From contig CM082581.2 in NCBI GenBank assembly GCA_040954595.2, positions 1,984,001-2,048,000 of the forward strand: DNA of 64,000 nucleotides, given 5' to 3'. The stretch is from Balanoglossus misakiensis. Lineage: Eukaryota > Hemichordata. Both the position numbers and the translations under genes were made by a program. This document shows positions 56,909 to 64,000 of the stretch, in pieces (position 1 is the stretch's first letter; the number at the start of each line of letters is the position of its first letter). The notes beneath the pieces were generated by a model. The model saw nothing but the letters and a program-made list of their open reading frames with translations. It was not told the DNA's origin and did no database searches.

Positions 56909-58875
56909 TTTTAGACAGTTCTGATACCCGGTAAGTCAAAAGTATACAACCTTGACTTATTTCCCACTGATAAGAGTTCAGTTATTACTATCTGATAGTT
57001 GGCTTTCTTGGACTCTATGCATTACATGAGAGTATTAAGGTGATGTAAAGCATGCCTTTGTCAAATATGGCCCTAATGAATTAACATGTTCAATCCAGTC
57101 ACACATTGCAGAATATCTATAAAACCATACCTTTGCACTTCGTAGACATTCACGCAATCTGTGCATATCATTATGCTGTGAGTTGTGACAATTTAGTATG
57201 AATGTCTCATCAAGAATATTCAGGTATTTGCCAAAGGTCTTCTGAGCTGTCTGGAGTATTTCCCTCATCACCAATTCAGCTATCAAGAAAAAAGTAATGA
57301 TCTCTTGATAGATTTTTATTTACAAAGTATGGACATATACACAGAAGAGGCCACTTTGGTGCTGTTTTGTATTTTTTGAAAGCATCCGGTGAAATTCTAC
57401 ATCAATCACACTATCTGAATAGGTAAAATGTTGAATAGTAATGAGATCTCCTTTTGCATAGGTTCAGATGTAGTATGGGTGTCCCTTTCGAACAGAACAG
57501 CCAAGAATCAGCAAAGGTAAAGACAGCGCCCAACACTACATCTGGTTTTAATCAGATTGAGTGTACTCCCACACCAGGCTCCCAATTGTGTGAATACCCT
57601 CGCTCTTGTCACCTTTTATCTAAACATGTACTGAACATACCTTCTTTCTTGTGTTCAGCTTTCAACAAATCAGCCTTGCTTCCAATCAATATCACTTTTG
57701 GTTTACTCCCACCCTCATCCATATCTTGTGGTATGATTGCCTTAAGGAATGCAAGCCATGATGTCACCTATTAAAGAAAGACATGAAGAAGAATATAAAG
57801 TCATCAATCATATTATATTCAATCAGTCCCTAAATCTGGATAAAAACAAAAAGAGATAAATGTTTCACAAATATATATACTGTGCCATTCATCTTTACTT
57901 TAATTTCATTCACAATATTGCACCACCTAATTCACTGATGCACTGCTTAGTAATAAAAAAAATATTGTAATATATGCACTGTGCCCTTTCTGAGTTTCAT
58001 CTTTACCTTTATTCCATAATTGCCCAAAATATTAATATCACTTATCATCAGTAACAAAAAAACAACGACCCACCTCTTGTCTCTGCTGTTGCATAAGTTT
58101 TCTTGGTGTCCAAACTACATCCTGCTTGTCCTCAGCCATTTTGAAGACCAATAAAACCACTGCATTCTCGACTCTTAGGAACATATTATGTGTGACATAG
58201 TATTCTGTTTGTCCTGCAAAGTCCCACACACTGAACTTGCCAATCTTGGGTATGGATAATGTGGCTACATCTATGGCGGGTGTTGGTGTGTACTGCATGT
58301 TCCCTGGTAAAGGTGCTTTCTCTTCTGACCGTCGAGTCAATTTTGCTTGCACAAAGTTCTGCATTGTAATATATGAACATAAGTGATGATTTTCTCACAA
58401 TTTAGAGGTTGTAAACTTATAAACGGCAAGCGAGAGTATTTGATTCCGGATATAAGACCTCCCAGGTGAAACTTAGCATATTTGGCGGGAAATAATCACT
58501 GAGCGAGGCGAGGCGTTCTGTTCTATGTGTCCCATTTCGGTTATTTTTTAGTTATTCACTGTTCAGGGTTCAGGTCTTCTCGTTGAGGATATAAACCGCG
58601 ACTCGGGCCAATCAGCAAGCTTGATTAATGCCAATCATATTGTAATAATATAAAATATTTGGAGAATTGGTTGGTCAACAAAATATGTACCCTGATTTCC
58701 ACTGAAATGTAGTCTTCATGAAAACTTTAATATTTGCACAAATCCTTCACTCCTCAAAAACAGCAATAATTGGCATTCATAATCAAAGATTTCTACACAC
58801 CCGCTGCAATGATTCTTTGAGTGTAGTTTTGCCATTCCCACCGTATCCAGCTAACACAATCTTTGTAGTATTACG

Positions 58876-59164
58876 CTGACACCAGGTTGTCACATGAGTG
58901 CTGTGAATTCTTTTTGGCGGGAAAACACCTGTCAGAATTTGAACAGATATGTTATGTGTTATATATATTGGGAATTTTTACACTCAATTTACATGCCTTT
59001 CAATTAAACACCATGTCTTCAAAGAAGTCACATGACATTTTGCTTCAGAAAAGATATTGATAAAAACGCTAGTATCAAAAAATATAATTTACATTGTTAA
59101 CTACACTATTATGATGTGCTTATGATGTGGAAGCTATCATTAACACTATAGAAATAATGCATAG
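58876..59164. other. ROCO intron, no feature
   Basis: AT-rich intron sequence, nothing recognised. Confidence 0.4.
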
Positions 59165-59493
59165 TTAAAGCCTCATGAGCTGCCAAATTTAACATATTTT
59201 TTCCATAACTTCTATTTGCATAAGTTTGTCATCTCTTTGTGACGCACACCTCGATAGTTGTGTACTCTTTGTGTATATTCAACATTGTTATTTTGCAAAA
59301 TTTGAATTGAAGTCCGGACTAGAATTCATGAGTCAACAATAACAATGGTTGTTACAGAGACAGGCAATATACACAAGTTGAGTACTGGGCATATTAGCAT
59401 GCAGTTTGGAGAAGAACATGAAATTGCATTTTGTACACAAAAGGAAAAAAATCTGGAAATAAAGCCAAAAGTTATAGGTAATGTCCCTTTAAT
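59165..59493. repeat. Dispersed repeat, copy 2
   Basis: Starts TTAAAGCCTCATGAGCTGCC and is similar to 8,696-8,865 over the first 120 bp. It may end at TGTCCCTTTAA (59,483-59,493). In a ROCO intron. Confidence 0.5.
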
Positions 59494-59918
59494 GCCTTCC
59501 TAGCTGGCACAATAGAATAAGTATGTAGTTAAAAATTTATATGACAGTCTGGTTTTATGTTTTCCATGTTATAAATATAGAAGATAAATTCAAATACACT
59601 AGTGATATGATATGTTTTCATAGCCATTTATTATCAACATTACGACGTACCTTATGATGGTTGATCAGGTCTCTTTTGTCATCTCTGTCATACACTGAGT
59701 TTATAACTGCCTGTATTTTCATTGATGAAAACAGAACATATATGATTGATTATATTATACCAGTATATTGATGGTGTAAATCACGCTATTTTATTGGTCG
59801 AGACACGACACGTGACTGTGATATATTAGCCATATACCACAGTCATATAGCATAGTCAAAGAAAATGCCTTTTTAAAATGTTTTATGCAAAGTTTCAATA
59901 TACTGGCATAATATAATA

Positions 59919-60063
59919 GCAATAAAACACCCCCAGCCATGGTATACCACTCGATTTTGACCAGTTCAACACCATATACGCACTCGCTATCGCTCCTGCG
60001 TATATGTCGTGAACTGGTCAAAATCGAGTGCGTATATGTCGTGAACTGGGGGTGTTTTATTGC
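59919..60063. repeat. Long palindrome, 145 bp
   Basis: Begins GCAATAAAACACCCCC and ends GGGGGTGTTTTATTGC. The arms of about 65 bp share TCGATTTTGACCAGTTCA. The right arm repeats CGTATATGTCGTGAACTGG twice. In a ROCO intron, with a CACGTGAC motif 110 bp before it. Confidence 0.85.
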
Positions 60064-60602
60064 TTAAATGAACTAGCTGTAAAGTACAGGATTATGACAA
60101 TTATACCACACCATGCATATTATGGACACTATTGTTAAATAATTTTGGTAAAAAATAAATGGATTTAAATATCCATGTGTCAGGTGTGAGTTGCCGGTAA
60201 GCTTTATAAAACTGGTCAATGAGCATCTTTTAGAACAACAGAAAGAGCCAATTGGTAAATAACTGAAATACAGCCAAATCTCACAGTCCAAATTGGCCAG
60301 TCAGAGTGACTTTCCTAAATTGGCCTTAATAGACAGGTGGCCTGTATATACAAGTCAATAATTGCCCATGTTAACTGCACAGGGACTGTAACAAAGTGGC
60401 CACTATATAGAGGTGGTCGGTAACTGACACAATTTCACTGTTTTATCAAAAGTGAGTAACCTTGCCCTTTTAAATCTAACTCAATACTTGCCTGATATAC
60501 TTTCTCATTGTCAAAATGATATTCCACAAAGGCTCTTGCAATATTGGTGCCTGCACCCCGCCCAGCCTTCCTTCCTGCCTCTTGACAAGGAGTCACTACG
60601 TT

Positions 60603-61778
60603 CTGAAAATGGATCACAAATTTTCATAGATGAATACATGCATCAGATGATTGAGGCACGCACACCTATAAGTCAAATTTTAGGTCCTCCCAAACACTGA
60701 GATAATTTGCTCTTGAGTTCATAAAAATGCAACTTTGAGCTACATATTTTACAAAATTTTCTTATGTGGGAGGGGGACACCCCCTCGCACACCCCTCCCC
60801 CTCCATTCTTCGCCACATATCATTTATTCGCTGGTTTGTCTAGTGTACCACGGCAAACTTCTACCCACCCTACTCCCGATGTTTACTTTGAGTGGAGTGG
60901 CAAAATTAAAATTTGTCCTGCCTAACATTGAGTTAATTTGCTTTAGAGTTCATTCGAATGCAACTTTGAGCACCGTATTTTACAACATTTTCTTAAATTT
61001 TCTATTGTATTGACTTGTCATTTTATTTTGTTCATATATTTTTTTTTGCAACGATATACTATTATATATACTTCAATTACTTTAAGAAATTTATAATTGA
61101 GGTGTGAGGAGCCTCATTCCCTTTATTGCATACAGTGTACATAGGATCAGCACGGCGAATGTTTTCAGCGGGGGAGGGGGGGGGGGGCGGGTCATCATAT
61201 TTTGGGTCTGTCAAAGGGGGGGTCATCATTTTTTGGTCCAGGGTGAAGGGGGGGTCGGCCTGATTTTGAAAATCGATGACCCAAACTTGCCCCCCCCCCC
61301 AGCCGTAAAAACAGTCCCTAACGTGTATTCGATGCGAGCTGGAAGTCAAATGAACGGTTACTCACGTTGGAACACCCATTCAAAATATGCAAATTAGGAA
61401 AAGACGCATATGCATTCTTTTCATCCCCAGAGACACACGCAGGAAATCAAGCAAGTGCGGCCACTAGCTGGAAGAGCTGAATTCAATGCATTGCCTTGTG
61501 ATGTTCATGATACAGGGGGGTGATGATCAATGAATAGAACAACAATTGATTGATTAACAAAGAAAGAAAGAAAGGAATGCAAATCGTTTCCACACCTGCC
61601 TGTATAACACCTGACCCGACAGAGTGAGCAGTTTTGATTCAAAGGACAATGACAAAATTATATGACATATGCTGCAAAATGCAAAGGGGTCACCTTTCTG
61701 TAAGTCATGAAGGAAGAGCATGAGAACAATGTCACAAAAATTGAAATGAAAAGTGTTTTCTTATACAAACAAACAAAC
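60603..61778. other. Non-coding stretch with G-rich patches
   Basis: Long G runs near 61,168-61,192 and 61,215-61,255 and a C run near 61,291-61,302 could form G-quadruplexes. No further ROCO exon was recognised here. Confidence 0.4.
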
Positions 61779-61826
61779 AAACAAACAAACAAACAAACAA
61801 ACAAATAAACAAACAAATAAATGAAT
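61779..61826. repeat. (AAAC)n microsatellite
   Basis: About ten AAAC units with a few AAAT variants, directly adjoining the tail of the minus-strand satellite carrier. Confidence 0.85.
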
Positions 61827-63252
61827 AATTAAAGCTGCAAGCAGCATTGTCCGGGCCCAAGCTCTATTATCTGATCTGATATTAGATATGCACATAATTA
61901 ATGAGTAGAAACATAATGCTGTTTTATCCCATGAAATATCAAGGTTATATCTATGTTTGGTGCTGTTAAAGTGTTAAGTAGGTCAAAAGTCACCCAGAGG
62001 TCACCCAACATTTGGGCAGAAAATGTTGACCCATAGTGGTCCATGTCCAACAAAAACCAGACCTCTAGCCCTTTTGGTTAGCCTAGAATTAAGTATGCAC
62101 ATAATTAATTAGTTAAGCAGGTGTCACAGGTGACCCAAAACTTTGGCTTTTCATTATGGCCCCATACCTCCAAACGCCAAGGCTGTATCTGCTGTGGATG
62201 TCGAGATATGCAAAAGTAGGTCAAAGGTCACCCGAGGTCACCCAACATTTGGGCAAAATATTTTGACCCCATACTCGTCCATGTATAACAAAAACAAAAC
62301 CTCTAGGTCTATTGGTTCATCTGTAATTAGGTATGTACATATTTAATGAGGTCAGGAGAGGTCAAAGGGGTCATGAAAAGTAGCAAAATTTTTGAATCAC
62401 ATACAAATCCACATACATCAAAAACCAAACTTATAGCCCTATTGGTTAGCCTGGAATTAGATATGCAGAAAAATCATGCGTCAAAAGTAGGTCAAAGGTC
62501 ATTGCCAAAATTACCAAAATATTGATAGCTTATTCTTGGCATATGATGATTCATATCCGTAAAAAGAATTTCTGTGCTATCAATTTTTAGGCTAGAAAGG
62601 GAATTTTTACTTTTTAATCGTTTTTCACAAAATCCAATATGGCCGCCATAATCTTCCACAAATCACATTCCTCTTCGCAAACTTGATAGACATCTGTTTA
62701 ATGACCACACACACCAAATCTTGTGACTCAGTTATCACCGGTTCTTGAGAAGAAGATTTTTGAAATTTTACTAGGGTTTTTCGAAAATCCAATATGGCCG
62801 CCATAATCTTCGACCAATCACAATGATCTTCGCAAACTTGATAGACCTCAGCTTGGTGACCAAATACCCCAAACCGCGTGACTCGGTTATCGCTGGTTCT
62901 GGAGAAGAAGATTTTTGAAATTTTGACCAGATTTCAGAAAAACAACTGTAGCAAAAAAACTGCAACATCGACAGCAAAATATCCCATTACAAAAATGATG
63001 GGCAAAAGGTACACTACCAGCACACCAAATCTGAAGTAAATCTGACTTGTAGTTTCTGAGATCTGAGATTTGCATTTTTTCAGAAAATCCAATATGGCCG
63101 CCATGTCACGTGACTAATTAAAAATTCAAGAGTTCAATGCACGACTACCCATTGACCTTGACCACTGTAGCAAGTTTGAGAAGTGTACCTGCAGCGGTGT
63201 CTGAGATCTAGAGCGACAAAGAAATGACAGAAGAATAAAGAAAGAAAGAAAG
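61827..63252 (-). mobile_element. Satellite carrier F1 (type A), minus strand
   Basis: Reading from right to left: (CTTT)n, GGCGGCCATATTGGATTTT-type blocks, 238-bp-type units, then the tail, seen here as AATTAAAGCTGCAAGCAGC at 61,827. It lacks a head hairpin because F2 is inserted in its (CTTT)n run. Confidence 0.8.
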
Positions 63253-64000
63253 AATTAAAGCTGCAAGCAGCATTGTCGGGCCCAAGCGCTGATCTTGAAT
63301 TATATATGCACAGTATGAATGAGAAGAAACAGAATTTTCTATCGGGTGTATTATCTCATGACATAACAAGGGTGTATGTATTTTTGCTGCTGAAATAGGG
63401 TAAAGTAGGTCAAAGGTCACCTGAGGTCATCCAACATTTGGGCAAAAAATTTTGACCCATGCTGGGCCATGTCCAACAAAAACCAAAACTCTAGCTCTAT
63501 TGGTTCGCGTGTAATTAGGTATGTGCATATTTAATGAGGTCAGCAGGTGTCACAGGTGACCCAAAAATTTGGCTTTACATTTAGGTCCCATCCTGCCAAA
63601 TGCCAAGGCTGTATCTGCTCTGGATGTTGAGATATGCGAAAGAAGGTCAAAGGTCACCAGAGGTCACCCAACATTTGGGCAAAAAAATTTGATCCCATAC
63701 TGGTTCATGTACAACAAAAACCAAACCTCTAGCTCTATTGGTTCGCCCGTAATTAGCTATGCACATAATTAATGAGGTCAGCAGAGGTCAAAGGGGTCAT
63801 GAAAAGTAGCAAAATTTTTTGATCACACACTAATCCACATGTATCAAAAACCAAACGTCTAGCCCTATAGGTTAGCCTGGTATTAGATATGCAGAAAAAA
63901 TAACATGTGAAAAGTAGGTCAAAGGTCATGTGAAAAATCGCCAAAAATTTGTAACATATTTTAGTCACATGACGATTGATATCCATACAAAGAATTTCTA
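63253..64000 (-). mobile_element. Satellite carrier F2, minus strand, cut by window edge
   Basis: The tail AATTAAAGCTGCAAGCAGC starts at 63,253. Units with DR1 motifs at about 63,408, 63,646 and 63,917 follow; the head is beyond the window. Confidence 0.75.

Larger units (their letters stand above)
49653..60602 (-). pseudogene. ROCO (Roc-COR-Death) protein gene, multi-exon, with two lesions
   Basis: Minus-strand exons with matching phases: 60,602-60,492 (GC donor gcaagt), 59,710-59,651, 58,875-58,801, 58,358-58,074, 57,767-57,641, 57,279-57,131, 55,385-55,205, 50,912-49,653. Upstream exons were not found. Domains: P-loop AGYGGNGKTT; Roc switch WDFAGQTEYY; base-recognition GSKADLL; COR with PKLCAKILDG and LDPQWLCSRIFGPMLAPE; then a Death domain. 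This matches the ROCO family with Death domain (DAPK1/MFHAS1-like GTPases that act in apoptosis and innate signalling). Lesions: exon 55,385-55,205 is 181 nt and shifts frame within a TATATATA run. A TGA at 50,076-50,078 lies in frame between COR and Death. Either errors in the assembly or a recent pseudogene. Its largest intron contains an antisense non-LTR element. Confidence 0.75.

Overview
This is a piece of an intron-rich, AT-rich metazoan genome, most likely a marine invertebrate (non-vertebrate deuterostome or lophotrochozoan; the sequence does not settle which). The evidence is GT-AG introns of a few hundred bases, a ROC-COR-Death (ROCO) gene, a HECT-like exon, and a very high load of transposable elements. 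No bacterial-type operons, rRNA or tRNA genes were seen.

Layout. 1-0.4 kb: last exon of a HECT-like gene. 0.7-6.6 kb: a long palindrome, then a 2.19-kb tandem duplication carrying a spliced DDE-integrase transposase gene on the minus strand (one complete copy, one truncated), with 34-bp minisatellites at the breakpoints. 7.0-7.5 kb: ten copies of a perfect 22-bp palindrome in an alternating 52/53-bp array. 11.1-21.2 kb: a decayed multi-exon transposase-like gene with a SAP motif, one exon of which is split by a young, intact Ty3/gypsy retrotransposon (14.7-19.4 kb). 20.5-21.0, 22.7-23.4 and 27.3-27.9 kb: foldback and palindromic elements. 24.4-32.4 kb: a second decayed multi-exon transposase-like gene. 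An intron of it holds a complete 4.5-kb DNA transposon (25,422-29,960) with 32-bp terminal inverted repeats, an ATTT target duplication and a three-exon DUF7869-like transposase with one in-frame stop.

37.3-48.2 kb: an 11-kb nest of same-orientation, hairpin-headed mobile elements that carry 238-bp satellite units. They can be parsed like nested brackets into seven elements stacked at AATT/ATT sites. Each unit contains nuclear-receptor-like AGGTCA direct repeats. A second, opposite-strand nest starts at 61.8 kb and runs off the window. 49.6-60.6 kb, minus strand: exons of a ROCO gene (P-loop, Roc, COR, Death domain) with a one-base frameshift in the first COR exon and an in-frame TGA between COR and Death. 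A dead non-LTR retrotransposon lies antisense in one of its introns.

Overall the window shows little working host coding sequence; it is mostly layered mobile DNA. Young insertions (Ty3 element, the stacked satellite carriers, the identical tandem duplication) lie in or beside older, decaying transposase-like genes. The strongest candidates for something undescribed are the satellite-carrying stack at 37.3-48.2 kb and the full-length DUF7869-type transposon.
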